Notes: a model not told the origin generated them from the sequence alone. A stretch of DNA of 64,000 nt from Bacillota bacterium (GCA_030532225.1 JAUNLQ010000001.1:1-64000); one strand, 5' to 3'; numbered from the stretch's first letter, positions 50,465 to 59,278 are shown. Numbers and translations are program-made.

Positions 50465-51346
50465 ATGAAGGATAGAAGATTAAAAATCTTTCTGCCAAGC
50501 CTTCTAGTCCTAGTACTTATTTTTTCTAGCCTAACAAATACAGTTTCTGCCCTAGACTTACCTGACCCTAGTCCAAAGTTCTTTTACTTGGACCAAATGG
50601 ACCTCTTGTCAAGTCAGTCTAAGGACGAAATTATAAAAACTAATGTGGAACTTGAAAGAAAAACTAAGGCCCAGGTAGTAGTTGCAACTATAGATGACCT
50701 AGACCAATACCCTGTTGAAGACTATGCCCTAGAACTTTTTAGGAAGTGGGAAATTGGAGACAAGGACCTTAACAATGGAGTCCTTATCCTTTTAGGCAAG
50801 GAGCCAACAAGTGATAAGTATTCTATTTATATAGCAACTGGCTACGGTTTAGAAGGTGTTTTAAACGATGGTAAAGTTGGCAGAATCATTGATAAGTATT
50901 TTATAGCCCTAGTAGACAAAGAAGACCTAACAAGCTTTGATACAGCTTTGTTAGAGACCTTTAGGGCTGTAATTTCTCAAGTTATTTTAGAATATGATAC
51001 AGACCTAGACGGTAACTATGACAACTATAAAAAGACCCTAAACAAGAAATCAGCTGGTGGAGACTGGTTATTGACCTTAATAATTTTAGTCTTTGTAATA
51101 ATCCTCTACCTTAACTACAGAAAGAAAACCAAGGATCCAAAAGATGGAGACGGAGGTGGAGGCGGATCAGCTGGTGGAGGCAGAAAAAATCCACCACATT
51201 CTCGAAATCCTAGACCTTACAGAGGCAGAGGCTTTACTGGCGGCAGGTCTCCAAGAGGAGGTTTCTCTGGCGGAAGATCTTCTGGCGGAGGCTTTTCTGG
51301 AGGCGGAGGCTCAGCTGGCGGTGGCGGAGCAGGTAGAAGTTTCTAA
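50465..51346 (+). CDS. TPM domain protein with glycine-rich tail (YgcG family)
   Basis: A 293-residue exported protein with a signal peptide (about 1-28), a TPM domain (about 35-180, starting PSPKFFYLDQMDLLSSQ, with FRKWEIGDKDLNNGVLIL in part and YIATGYGLEGVLND), one membrane helix (about 198-216) and a long Gly/Ser/Arg-rich C-terminus. The TPM domain is also called the YgcG or TPM_phosphatase domain. It is translated directly after lemA and the two are probably partners. Function unknown. Confidence 0.9.
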   Translation: MKDRRLKIFLPSLLVLVLIFSSLTNTVSALDLPDPSPKFFYLDQMDLLSSQSKDEIIKTNVELERKTKAQVVVATIDDLDQYPVEDYALELFRKWEIGDKDLNNGVLILLGKEPTSDKYSIYIATGYGLEGVLNDGKVGRIIDKYFIALVDKEDLTSFDTALLETFRAVISQVILEYDTDLDGNYDNYKKTLNKKSAGGDWLLTLIILVFVIILYLNYRKKTKDPKDGDGGGGGSAGGGRKNPPHSRNPRPYRGRGFTGGRSPRGGFSGGRSSGGGFSGGGGSAGGGGAGRSF

Positions 51347-51357
51347 GGAAAAAACAG

Positions 51358-51391
51358 AGACGAGACCCTATATCAGGTCCCGTCTTTTTTT
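51358..51391 (+). terminator. Terminator of lemA-TPM
   Basis: Stem AGACGAGACC (51358-51367) with GGTCCCGTCT (51376-51385), one mismatch, followed by TTTTTT. Confidence 0.9.
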
Positions 51392-51392
51392 C

Positions 51393-51938
51393 TTATCTAA
51401 AATTTTCTTCTTCCATTTGGGTGTACTTGTTTATAAAGTCTGACTTGCCTAAAAGGTAGTCCTGTCTATTGTCCCTAAAATCCTTGGCTAGTTTAAGCTT
51501 TAAAGACTCATAAGTTTTTGAAAGCTTTGGATTTTTTCTTAAGGCATTTCTAAAATAAATCTCCCTTAAGTCTCCTGGCCTTCTAAGATGAATATGATAA
51601 ATTTGTTCTTGGCTTGGCTCTGGGCTGTAGCCCTTGTTAAGGGAAATACGATTTTTTTCTACTACCATTTTCTTGTAGCCATTTTTCACCAACAAAAAGG
51701 CCAAAAAGTTCATATCTTCTCCCTCAGCCACTTCAATAAGTATGTCAATAATATCCCTAGCCTTTAAATTAGGTACAGCAGTAGAACCTACATGATAGAT
51801 CTTAAAGTCCCTAGACCCAAAGGCCTGTCTAATTCTATCTCTTTCTTCTTCATAAATATTTTGCCAGTCAGGATTAGGCCCTAGAATTTCTATAGGATAA
51901 GTCTTCCAAAGTTCATCAATTGTCAAATCTTCTGTCAT
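51393..51938 (-). CDS. GrpB family protein (UPF0157, nucleotidyltransferase fold)
   Basis: A 181-residue GrpB-family protein with LGPNPDWQNIYEEERDRI (about 18-35), the nucleotidyltransferase-like IYHVGSTAVPNLKARDIIDILIEV (core HVGSTAVP and DIIDILI, about 50-70) and the C-terminal HLRRPGDLREIYFRN. The fold belongs to the nucleotidyltransferase superfamily but no reaction is established. Single gene on the minus strand, convergent with the TPM gene. Confidence 0.9.
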   Translation of the reverse strand: MTEDLTIDELWKTYPIEILGPNPDWQNIYEEERDRIRQAFGSRDFKIYHVGSTAVPNLKARDIIDILIEVAEGEDMNFLAFLLVKNGYKKMVVEKNRISLNKGYSPEPSQEQIYHIHLRRPGDLREIYFRNALRKNPKLSKTYESLKLKLAKDFRDNRQDYLLGKSDFINKYTQMEEENFR

Positions 51939-52076
51939 AATATCATTTCCTTTGAATTTTATTCTACCTATATTATAGTAAATATTGGCTTTTATTTAAA
52001 GCTCAAAGGCAGCAAAGGCCAGAAAATTTAAGTTTTTTAAAAATTTTTCAAAATACCTAGCAATCTAAAAAGCTTA

Positions 52077-52091
52077 GTTCTATAATAGAAC
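52077..52091. promoter_or_regulatory. 15-bp palindrome overlapping the -10 of the flavoprotein gene
   Basis: GTTCTAT-A-ATAGAAC is a perfect palindrome that contains the -10 TATAAT (52081-52086). This is a typical place for a repressor operator. No -35 is evident and no matching regulator was identified. Confidence 0.45.
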
Positions 52092-52121
52092 AGTAAGAAA
52101 TATTATTTCAGGGAGGTAAAC

Positions 52122-53033
52122 ATGTACGATTTAATCATTGTTGGTGGTGGACCTAGTGGAATTTCAGCATCTATCTACGCTCGTTCAAGAGGTCTAAACA
52201 CCCTACTTATAGAAAAAAATAAAATTGGTGGCATGATAGGAAAAATATCAATGGTAACCCACTTTGCAGGAATAATGGAAAACGAAAGTGGCCACTCCTT
52301 TGCCAAGAGAATGAAGGACCAAGCAGAAAGCTACGGTCTTGAAATAGCCTACGAAGAAGTAGTAGACACAGACCTAGCTGGCCCAGAAAAAATAGTAAAG
52401 ACCAAGGACAAGACCTACAAGGCCAAGGCTGTAATAATAGCCACAGGCACAACAGCCAAAAAACTAGGCCTAGAAAACGACTCAGAATTTTTCCAAAAAG
52501 GACTATACCAAAATGCCCAAGACGACCACGACTATTACAAGGACAAAACAGTTGTAGTAGTAGGAGGATCTGACGGAGCCTGCAAGGAAGCAATCTACCT
52601 TTCTAAATTCGCCAAAGAAGTCCACCTAGTTCACCATGGAGAAAAGCTAGGAACAGTCCAAGAATTTAAAACCATAATAGAAAACTCAGCCAAGATTACA
52701 GTCCACCTATCTTCATCTGTAAAAGCAGTTTCAGGTGACGACAAGGTAAATTCAGTAATCTTAGAAAATTCAGCAAGTGGCCAGGACCTAGAAATAAAAG
52801 CTCCAGACCTAGGAGTCTTCGTCCACATTGGCGCCGACCCTAACACAGCCATAGCCAAAGAATTAGAAATGGAGGATGGCTACTTTAAAGTAGACAACTG
52901 CTGCCAAACTAACCTTCCAGGAGTTTATGCAGTAGGAGACGTTAGAAACACCCTAGTTCGCCAAGTATCAACAGCAGTAGCTGACGGAACTAGAGCAGCC
53001 ATAAAGGCCAACGAATATATAAACAGCCTATAA
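52122..53033 (+). CDS. Thioredoxin-reductase-like FAD/NAD(P) oxidoreductase without CxxC
   Basis: A 303-residue flavoprotein of the thioredoxin reductase fold, with the FAD motif IVGGGPSGISASIYARSRG (about 6-24), the NAD(P) motif VVVVGGSDGACKEA (about 147-160) and the closing VYAVGDVRN (about 270-278). The redox-active CxxC expected just before the NAD(P) motif is absent; that stretch reads GLYQNAQDDHDYYKDK. It therefore cannot be a normal thioredoxin reductase and more closely resembles ferredoxin-NAD(P) reductases of the same fold. No thioredoxin or ferredoxin gene is adjacent. Confidence 0.85.
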   Translation: MYDLIIVGGGPSGISASIYARSRGLNTLLIEKNKIGGMIGKISMVTHFAGIMENESGHSFAKRMKDQAESYGLEIAYEEVVDTDLAGPEKIVKTKDKTYKAKAVIIATGTTAKKLGLENDSEFFQKGLYQNAQDDHDYYKDKTVVVVGGSDGACKEAIYLSKFAKEVHLVHHGEKLGTVQEFKTIIENSAKITVHLSSSVKAVSGDDKVNSVILENSASGQDLEIKAPDLGVFVHIGADPNTAIAKELEMEDGYFKVDNCCQTNLPGVYAVGDVRNTLVRQVSTAVADGTRAAIKANEYINSL

Positions 53034-53038
53034 AAACC

Positions 53039-53076
53039 AAAGAGATAAGTAGACTTTCCTGCTTATCTCTTTTCTT
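53039..53076. terminator. Bidirectional terminator, copy 1 of a duplicated hairpin
   Basis: Stem AAAGAGATAAG/CTTATCTCTTT (53039-53049 and 53062-53072) with loop TAGACTTTCCTG. It serves both the flavoprotein gene and the convergent response regulator. A near-identical copy lies at 59279-59312. Confidence 0.88.
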
Positions 53077-53080
53077 ATTC

Positions 53081-53707
53081 TTATTTATCTTCAATAACTA
53101 TACCAGTAATCCTAGCCTGGATAGCCAGCTTAGTCCTGCTATTGTAGCCAGTCTTTATTAGTAGGTGCTTTATATGAGTCTTAACAGTGTGAATAGAAAT
53201 ATTTAAAGCCTGGCTAATTTCACTATTAGAAGCCCCAGTAACCAAAAGCCTTAAGACCTCAACCTCCTTAGGCGTAAAATCATAAGACCAAGCCTGGCCA
53301 ATTTTCACCTTAGGAGCCTGGTCAGGATAAACACTTTGGCCTGCCATAGTCTTGTCAAGTACAGAAATAATAGTTTCCTTAGAAGCCTCCTTGTACCAAA
53401 AACTATCAATGCCAATTTCCCTGGCCCTGTCTAGCCAAGAAAGCTCAGGCATACTAGTAACTGCAACAATCTTAATATTAGGCCTTAGCTTCTTTATGGC
53501 CCTGGCAGCCTCAAGGCCACAAGACCCATCTTCCATTAAAATATCCATAATCACCAAATCAATACTATCTTTCAAAACATAAGTATCAGCAAACATAGCC
53601 GAATCAATGGAAAAAGCAAGGTCATAGTCCTGGCTGTCCCTAAGATAAAGCTCAAACATCTTCCTAGACACAAACTGGTCATCAACTACCATAACTCTGT
53701 GTTTCAT
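53081..53707 (-). CDS. NarL/LuxR-type response regulator
   Basis: A cytosolic two-component regulator of about 208 residues. The receiver domain has the acidic pair VVDD (about 8-10), phosphoacceptor D55 (VIMDILM), AVTSM and the lysine in FWYKEAS. The C-terminal LuxR helix-turn-helix reads TPKEVEVLRLLVTGASNSEISQALNIS (in part) with TVKTHIKHLL. The ATG at 53707 is preferred over 53713 because AGGAGG lies 9 nt rather than 3 nt upstream. It is the last gene of a three-gene unit and overlaps the kinase gene. Confidence 0.92.
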   Translation of the reverse strand: MKHRVMVVDDQFVSRKMFELYLRDSQDYDLAFSIDSAMFADTYVLKDSIDLVIMDILMEDGSCGLEAARAIKKLRPNIKIVAVTSMPELSWLDRAREIGIDSFWYKEASKETIISVLDKTMAGQSVYPDQAPKVKIGQAWSYDFTPKEVEVLRLLVTGASNSEISQALNISIHTVKTHIKHLLIKTGYNSRTKLAIQARITGIVIEDK

Positions 53708-54974
53708 CTTCATCTGCCTCCTTTCCCAAAACAATTTCCATTACAAAGTCTGGATCCTGGCTAATAGAAAAAGACCCAGCCTCTAACTCTACTAGCCTTC
53801 TAATGTTTTTTAGGCCTCCCTTTTCAACAATAGGGCCAGCTGGCCTTAGGCCGTCATTGCTAATAAAAAACCTAAAACTATTATCACTTTCAACTATCTG
53901 CAAGAACAAGGTCTTGGCCTGACCATGGACAATAGCATTGTTAATAGCCTCATGGAGAATATCAATAAGAAGCTGCAAAATCTTCCCCTGCCTAGGCAAG
54001 TCTCCTGAAAGCTGAATATTCAAGCCAGCACTAGCAGCTGCCTTAACAAGCTTTTCCCAAGAAGAATCCCTAGACTCCTTAGTCATACCGCCCTTAAGAA
54101 GGACCAGATTTTGTTTCCACAAACTTAGAAGTTGCCTACGCTTTTCCCAGGTCTTCTCCCCATCTTCCATATAAATCCTAAAAAGAATCAAAGACCGACT
54201 GAAATCATCGTGAATCTTTCTCTTAGCAGCCAAAAGCTCCTTGTCCCTAATAAAAGAATCTAAATTTTCCCTATAAGCCTTAAGCTTATTATTTAAGGCC
54301 TGGCTCTTTTTATTATTTTCCTTAATCTCATTAACCAGCCTATATTCTTCACTAAGATCACTAACAATAGTCTCTAAAAAATCCCCATGGTCCACATTTT
54401 TAATCTGCCAAACCACCTGGCCACAAAGAATAAAAACAAGCTTGTCAGCCCTAGATAGGACCCTAACATTTTCCAAAAACCTAGCCTCCATAGCCCTATC
54501 AAAAAAGTCCAAAGTATTAAGAAGATTTCTCCCGAAAATCATCCTAGAAACCTCATCCACCTTATAATTAACCAAATAAGGACGGCCCTGCCTATCAGAA
54601 AAGGCCAAGCCTACAGGCAGAGTATCCATACACTCCTTAATGGACAAATCAGTAAAGGACCACTTGCTCACAGCCCTTAGCCTAACCCACAAAAATAAGT
54701 CAAAGAAAACAATAAAAATAACAAGTCCCACAAAAACAAAGACCTTAATATCCTTTATGAAAAAATAAAGCCTTCTATCAGCATTTAAAAGCTCAGTCAA
54801 AATCTGTAGCAAGAAAAAAGCCAGAAGAAAAACCCCATAGGCCCCATACTCATAGGACCTGGTCTTAAGAATAAGCCTGGACCTTAAAGCCAGAGAAAGA
54901 CTGAAAATACTAAGAAGAAAAATAAGACCATAGAAAAAATAAGGCCAAAACACATTCAATTCCCTAATAGTCAT
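53682..54974 (-). CDS. Membrane sensor histidine kinase with PAS-like domain
   Basis: A protein of about 430 residues with three N-terminal membrane helices (about 10-32, 46-65, 77-98), a PAS-like domain (about 115-210, LPVGLAFSDRQGRPYLVN), a coiled coil (about 210-250), a phosphoacceptor-type H-box KIHDDFSRSL (H about 255) and an ATPase domain with N-box HEAINNAIVHG and G-box ISNDG...KGGLKNIRRLVE. It is the probable partner of the NarL-type regulator it overlaps. The ATG at 54974 is chosen over the GTG at 54983. Signal unknown. Confidence 0.85.
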   Translation of the reverse strand: MTIRELNVFWPYFFYGLIFLLSIFSLSLALRSRLILKTRSYEYGAYGVFLLAFFLLQILTELLNADRRLYFFIKDIKVFVFVGLVIFIVFFDLFLWVRLRAVSKWSFTDLSIKECMDTLPVGLAFSDRQGRPYLVNYKVDEVSRMIFGRNLLNTLDFFDRAMEARFLENVRVLSRADKLVFILCGQVVWQIKNVDHGDFLETIVSDLSEEYRLVNEIKENNKKSQALNNKLKAYRENLDSFIRDKELLAAKRKIHDDFSRSLILFRIYMEDGEKTWEKRRQLLSLWKQNLVLLKGGMTKESRDSSWEKLVKAAASAGLNIQLSGDLPRQGKILQLLIDILHEAINNAIVHGQAKTLFLQIVESDNSFRFFISNDGLRPAGPIVEKGGLKNIRRLVELEAGSFSISQDPDFVMEIVLGKEADEDETQSYGS

Positions 54975-56625
54975 AAAAATCACTTCCCAAGAAAATCTTA
55001 GCCCTTACAAACAAACTTCCCTCTTCAATAAGCTGATCCAGAGTCAAATCCCCATCCTCAAGCCTAGTCCCCCTAAAAGTTCTAGAATCAGGATTGTCAA
55101 TTTCCATAGCAAAAACCAAAAAATCCCCTTGCAAACTTATACTAAGAAAGACAGCCTCCATAGTAAAAATGTTTTTCTCTAGAATATCCTCAAAAGTCTC
55201 ATAGGCCAAAAGGATCTTATCAAGGCTTATCCTTGCCTGGCCTTGACAAAGAAAATCAGTCATAATATTAAAAATATTCAAGTATCTAAAAGACTCAAAA
55301 ATAGCCAGCCTAAGCTCATCAATATCCACCAGCCTTGACTTTTTCCCTAACAAAAGCATATTAGCATATCTTTTAATATATACATTAATAATAGTAGGAA
55401 GCCTCATAGCCTGAATAAAATCCTCTTCCCTGTCTGGCAGGTCCCTAAGGCTATACTCAAGGGCAAGAAACTTATCCTCTAAGGCATTTTCAATAAAAGC
55501 ACAAATCTCCAGCTGGTCCCTAAGACTAGCCTGGTCCCTTTGCAGCCTGTTTTCAGCCTTTAGAAGTTCATTTTCCTCAGCTAACAAATCCCCAAAATCC
55601 CTTAGCCTATCTTTAATAGCATTAATAAAAGAAAGATCTTCCAGCCAGTAAGTATAGCCATTAGAAACCCTAGCACTTTGCAAAAGACAATCCTTACTCA
55701 CTAAAACTGGATGACTTGCAGCCTTCCTTATTAAAGAAGGAGAAAAATCCCAGTCCTTGTTATTAGCATAAAGGACCCCACTTCTGTTCATAATGCCAAC
55801 ATCAAGACTAGAACCATGCCAGAACCTTCCATAATCCAAATTAACAGGCATAAGTCTGTTATAGATTAGACTTTCAACATAAGAAATAGTAATCAAACAA
55901 TTAAACTCAGGACTTTTAAAAGCCACAAAGAACCAGTAAAAGGCCCTAGCCTTAATTAAGTACAAATATGTATAAAGGCCCCAAATAACAGGAACCAGAA
56001 AGATTAAAAAAATATTTTTAGCATTACGACTATCTAAAGTCTTCTTGCTAGCAATAAAGAAAGTTCCAAGAACAATAGCCCCACAATAAAGGACCATCAA
56101 ATAAAAGCCAGGCCCATAACCATAATCAACATCAGCCCACTTAGAAAGACCTTGGGGAAAAGTGAAAATCAACTGGTGAAAATCATTGGAAATAAAAAGC
56201 AGGGAAAAAATAAAAAGCAAAAGAAAAAGCATATTCCAGCTAGGAGAAACTTTTTCCTGGCCAGCCTTATCAATATACAAAACAGAAAAAAATAGAAAGA
56301 CACCAATGGCAATAAGAATAATATAATAACCATACCACAAATACCTGTCCAAACTAGACCCACTAAGAACAAACTCATACTTAAGAGTCCTAATAAACAA
56401 ATATCCAATCAAAAGATAGGCAATATAGCTTAGATTAGTCATAACCTGCCTATGCAAAATCATCTGCCTATTCTTTTCCATCCAAAAAACAATCACCAGA
56501 CAATAAAGGCCCAAGCTTATAGTATTAGTGCGCATAGGAAGTGGGACCAGTCTTACTAAAATATGAATAAAAGCTGCCAAAGATAGCAAAAACATAGATA
56601 AAAAAAACCTGCCCTTGATTTTCAT
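54964..56625 (-). CDS. 7TM sensor protein, kinase-like but lacking catalytic motifs
   Basis: A 553-residue protein with about seven to eight N-terminal membrane helices (about 5-235, in the style of 7TM sensor domains), a PAS-like segment (about 260-330), a coiled coil (about 335-375) and a C-terminal domain whose order resembles a histidine kinase. It has no H-box histidine, no asparagine-rich N-box and no glycine-rich ATP lid; only a vestigial strand (FLVFAMEIDNPDS) recalls the G1 region. It overlaps the true kinase gene by 11 bp and probably feeds signals to it as a receptor subunit (inference). Confidence 0.75.
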   Translation of the reverse strand: MKIKGRFFLSMFLLSLAAFIHILVRLVPLPMRTNTISLGLYCLVIVFWMEKNRQMILHRQVMTNLSYIAYLLIGYLFIRTLKYEFVLSGSSLDRYLWYGYYIILIAIGVFLFFSVLYIDKAGQEKVSPSWNMLFLLLFIFSLLFISNDFHQLIFTFPQGLSKWADVDYGYGPGFYLMVLYCGAIVLGTFFIASKKTLDSRNAKNIFLIFLVPVIWGLYTYLYLIKARAFYWFFVAFKSPEFNCLITISYVESLIYNRLMPVNLDYGRFWHGSSLDVGIMNRSGVLYANNKDWDFSPSLIRKAASHPVLVSKDCLLQSARVSNGYTYWLEDLSFINAIKDRLRDFGDLLAEENELLKAENRLQRDQASLRDQLEICAFIENALEDKFLALEYSLRDLPDREEDFIQAMRLPTIINVYIKRYANMLLLGKKSRLVDIDELRLAIFESFRYLNIFNIMTDFLCQGQARISLDKILLAYETFEDILEKNIFTMEAVFLSISLQGDFLVFAMEIDNPDSRTFRGTRLEDGDLTLDQLIEEGSLFVRAKIFLGSDFYDY

Positions 56626-56661
56626 AAGTCACCTCCCCTAAAAATGCCTATAGATAGATTA

Positions 56662-56690
56662 ATAATATCATCTTGACTAAATATAAGCAA
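56662..56690 (-). promoter_or_regulatory. Promoter of the three-gene signalling unit
   Basis: Minus strand: -35 TTGCTT (56690-56685), 17-bp spacer, -10 TATTAT (56667-56662), about 37 bp before the 7TM sensor start codon. Confidence 0.5.
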
Positions 56691-56692
56691 AT

Positions 56693-56715
56693 AAAAAACC
56701 TGAAAAAACCCAGGT
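56693..56715 (-). terminator. Terminator-like hairpin with no gene upstream of it
   Basis: Minus strand ACCTG-GGTTTTTT-CAGGT followed by TTTTT. It lies upstream of the signalling-unit promoter and points away from the divergent surface-protein gene, so it would stop a transcript running antisense to that gene's leader. Confidence 0.5.
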
Positions 56716-56718
56716 CTA

Positions 56719-56734
56719 TCCCCCTTAAGAGGGA
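56719..56734. promoter_or_regulatory. Near-perfect 16-bp palindrome between divergent units
   Basis: TCCCcCTTAAGaGGGA, with one mismatched pair, in the region between the signalling unit and the surface-protein gene. It could be an operator for the NarL-type regulator or part of an RNA structure; neither is shown. Confidence 0.35.
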
Positions 56735-56817
56735 CGAAATTGACTTTGGATTATTATAAAATAAAGATGGAAGTAGTATCAGTATTTACATAAAATACAA
56801 AAAGAAAGGATGGAAAA

Positions 56818-59253
56818 ATGAAAAAAATAAAAAAATATTTTAAAGTAAGCCTTGTACTTATAATACTTATGACACTTATATGGCCTATAAAGCCAGTATA
56901 TGCTGAAGAAAATGTGGAAATTAATAAAACCAACTTCCCTGATGATAATTTTAGGCAATATGTATCTGACAACTTTGATAAAAGTGATCCCAAAGACAAC
57001 ATCTTATCTCAAGCTGAATCAGAAAGAGTAAAACAAATAAACGTTACTAATAAAGGAATTACAAATCTAAAAGGGGTGGAACATTTTACTAAGTTAAGAG
57101 ATCTTTTTTGCGGCTATAATCAGATAAAAGAGCTAGATGTCAGCAAAAACACCCTATTAGAAAACCTTAATTGCGATGAAAACAATCTAACTAGCCTAGA
57201 CCTTAGTAATACTAAGCTCGATTCTGGGACTTTTTTTGGGGATCTCCAAAAATATACCATCCACGTTGACAAGAACACTAAGTATTATGACTTTTCTTCC
57301 ATGCCTGGATCTTTTGACCTTGCTAATGCCATTAATAGGAACAAAGAACTAGTTGATGGCAAATTAAATCTTACAGAAGAAGAAATAGATGTCTTCACCT
57401 ATGACTATAAGACAGGAAAGGAAGGGAAAACTTTAGGAGTAAGTCTGACTATACAAAAAGAAATCTCTAACGAAGATGTGAAACTTGCCTTTATTGCAAA
57501 TAATGGAACTACCACTGAGGATTGGCTTTTTGTCGATAAGAATAATCCCTACGTGTTACCTGAGCCTCCAAGCAACTTTACTCCTCCAGCAGGCAAAGTC
57601 TTTTATGCTTGGGATGTAAATGGAGATGAAAAAAAGGTTGGCGATCCCATAACCCTTTCTGCCAACACAACCCTTTGGGCCCTTTGGAGAGAAAAGCCTG
57701 TAGTAAAAATTAATGAAGAAAACTTCCCTAATGATAATTTTAGGCAACATGTGTCTGACAACTGTGATACAACACCAAAAGATGGTAGTTTATCCCAAGA
57801 AGAATTAAATGAAATAAAATCATTGGATGTCTCAGGTAAAAGTATTAGCAATCTGAAAGGCATAGAGCATTTTACTAATTTAAATTCCCTGGTTTGTGAA
57901 AATAATAGTCTGGATTCTTTAGATCTTAGCAGCAACCTAAAGCTTACAAGTCTTAATTGTAATGAGAATCCAAATATGACTAGCTTAAATATCAAGAATA
58001 ATAGAGCCCTTGAAAGATTATATTGTATGAATGCAGGTTTATCTAGCTTAGATCTTAGTGGCAATCCAGCCTTAAATTTACTAGTAGTTCCTAACAATAA
58101 GTTAAGTGAATTGAATCTAGATCGAAATACACTTCTAGAGACCCTTAACTGCGATGACAACAAGCTAACTAGTATAGATCTAAGTCGTATGAACAATTTA
58201 GAAACCCTTAAATGCTCTAATAACCATTTAACTAGCCTAGATGTACCTTCAAATGCTCCACTGAATACTTTTGAAGGAAGTGGCCAAACATATGCAATTA
58301 AAGTAAATGAAAATACTCTTAAATTTGACCTAACTTTGCTTCCACAAGGTTTTAATGTAGCTAAGGCAGGTGACTGGGTCGGAGGAAGTGTTTCAGGTAA
58401 TATTCTTACCACTAACTCAAATACAACTTCTCCAGTAAAATATAAATACAATGCAGGACAAAGTAAATCCCTTGAGGTAGCTTTAAATATAACCTATTCC
58501 AATGCACCTAGAACTATTAGCTTTAATGGAAATGGTGGTTCTGGTACTATGGCTACTAAAACCATAGAGGCAGGTTCAAACTATACCCTCCCTGCTAACG
58601 CCTTTACTGCTCCAGCTGGCAAAGTTTTTGATGCTTGGGATGTAGGAGGAGAAAGAAAAGCTGTTGGTGATTCTATTACTGTAAATAATAACATTACTAT
58701 TAAGGCTTTATGGAAGGATGCTAATGGAAATCCTATTCAACCACAAAATCCTAACTACCTATGGCCTATTTATCAATTTATTCTTTTCGGTCCTGATACT
58801 AGTTCTGATAAGACTGAAACTAAGGCTGAGCCAGTTGAGATCCTTTATGAAACTGTTTTAGATATTGGTAATAAGACTATCCAGTCTTCTCTTAATGGTG
58901 TTAATAGGTCTATTGAAATGGATGTAGCTCCTTATCTTTCTAATGGTAGGACCATGCTTCCTATTAGATTTATTGCTGAAGCCTTAGGCTTTGAAGTTGA
59001 TTGGATCAAGGATACTAACACTGTTATTATTAAGGACAAGAAAAACACCATAGAGATTCCTCTTGATACTAACAAGATTATAGTTAATGGCAAGACCTAT
59101 GAAAGTGATGTGAAACCTGAACTTGTAAGTAACAGGACCATGGTTCCTATAGCTAATGTGGCCAGGGCCCTAGGCCTAAAGGATGGCCAAGATATTATTT
59201 GGAATCCTAAGACCCAACAAGTTACTATTAAAAGAAGTCTTGAAATAAAATAA
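56818..59253 (+). CDS. Secreted leucine-rich-repeat / B-repeat surface protein with CuAO-N-like end
   Basis: An 811-residue exported protein: signal peptide (about 1-29), LRR block 1 (about 33-150), a linker, a Listeria-Bacteroides (InlB B) repeat (about 225-292), LRR block 2 (about 297-500), a second B-repeat (about 555-630) and a C-terminal copper-amine-oxidase N-terminal-like domain (about 655-811) with two NRTMVPI/GRTMLPIRFIAEALG motifs. The two LRR blocks open with matching sequence (NFPDDNFRQYVSDN and NFPNDNFRQHVSDN), so an LRR-plus-B-repeat unit was duplicated. There is no LPXTG or SLH motif; the C-terminal domain may hold it at the wall. A likely adhesin. Confidence 0.85.
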   Translation: MKKIKKYFKVSLVLIILMTLIWPIKPVYAEENVEINKTNFPDDNFRQYVSDNFDKSDPKDNILSQAESERVKQINVTNKGITNLKGVEHFTKLRDLFCGYNQIKELDVSKNTLLENLNCDENNLTSLDLSNTKLDSGTFFGDLQKYTIHVDKNTKYYDFSSMPGSFDLANAINRNKELVDGKLNLTEEEIDVFTYDYKTGKEGKTLGVSLTIQKEISNEDVKLAFIANNGTTTEDWLFVDKNNPYVLPEPPSNFTPPAGKVFYAWDVNGDEKKVGDPITLSANTTLWALWREKPVVKINEENFPNDNFRQHVSDNCDTTPKDGSLSQEELNEIKSLDVSGKSISNLKGIEHFTNLNSLVCENNSLDSLDLSSNLKLTSLNCNENPNMTSLNIKNNRALERLYCMNAGLSSLDLSGNPALNLLVVPNNKLSELNLDRNTLLETLNCDDNKLTSIDLSRMNNLETLKCSNNHLTSLDVPSNAPLNTFEGSGQTYAIKVNENTLKFDLTLLPQGFNVAKAGDWVGGSVSGNILTTNSNTTSPVKYKYNAGQSKSLEVALNITYSNAPRTISFNGNGGSGTMATKTIEAGSNYTLPANAFTAPAGKVFDAWDVGGERKAVGDSITVNNNITIKALWKDANGNPIQPQNPNYLWPIYQFILFGPDTSSDKTETKAEPVEILYETVLDIGNKTIQSSLNGVNRSIEMDVAPYLSNGRTMLPIRFIAEALGFEVDWIKDTNTVIIKDKKNTIEIPLDTNKIIVNGKTYESDVKPELVSNRTMVPIANVARALGLKDGQDIIWNPKTQQVTIKRSLEIK

Positions 59254-59278
59254 GATCCTAACTTAAAAAATATTTTAT

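Noticed and set aside
52207..52593. Open frame of 128 codons antisense to the flavoprotein gene
   Set aside because: Leu/Ser/Phe-rich low-complexity translation with no start signals, opposite a gene with clear FAD and NAD motifs.
57603..58451. Long open frame (282 codons) antisense to the surface-protein gene
   Set aside because: It has no ribosome site, an atypical composition (Leu/Ser/Arg-rich, Phe-rich) and lies wholly inside a well-supported gene; it is a by-product of the repeated LRR codons.
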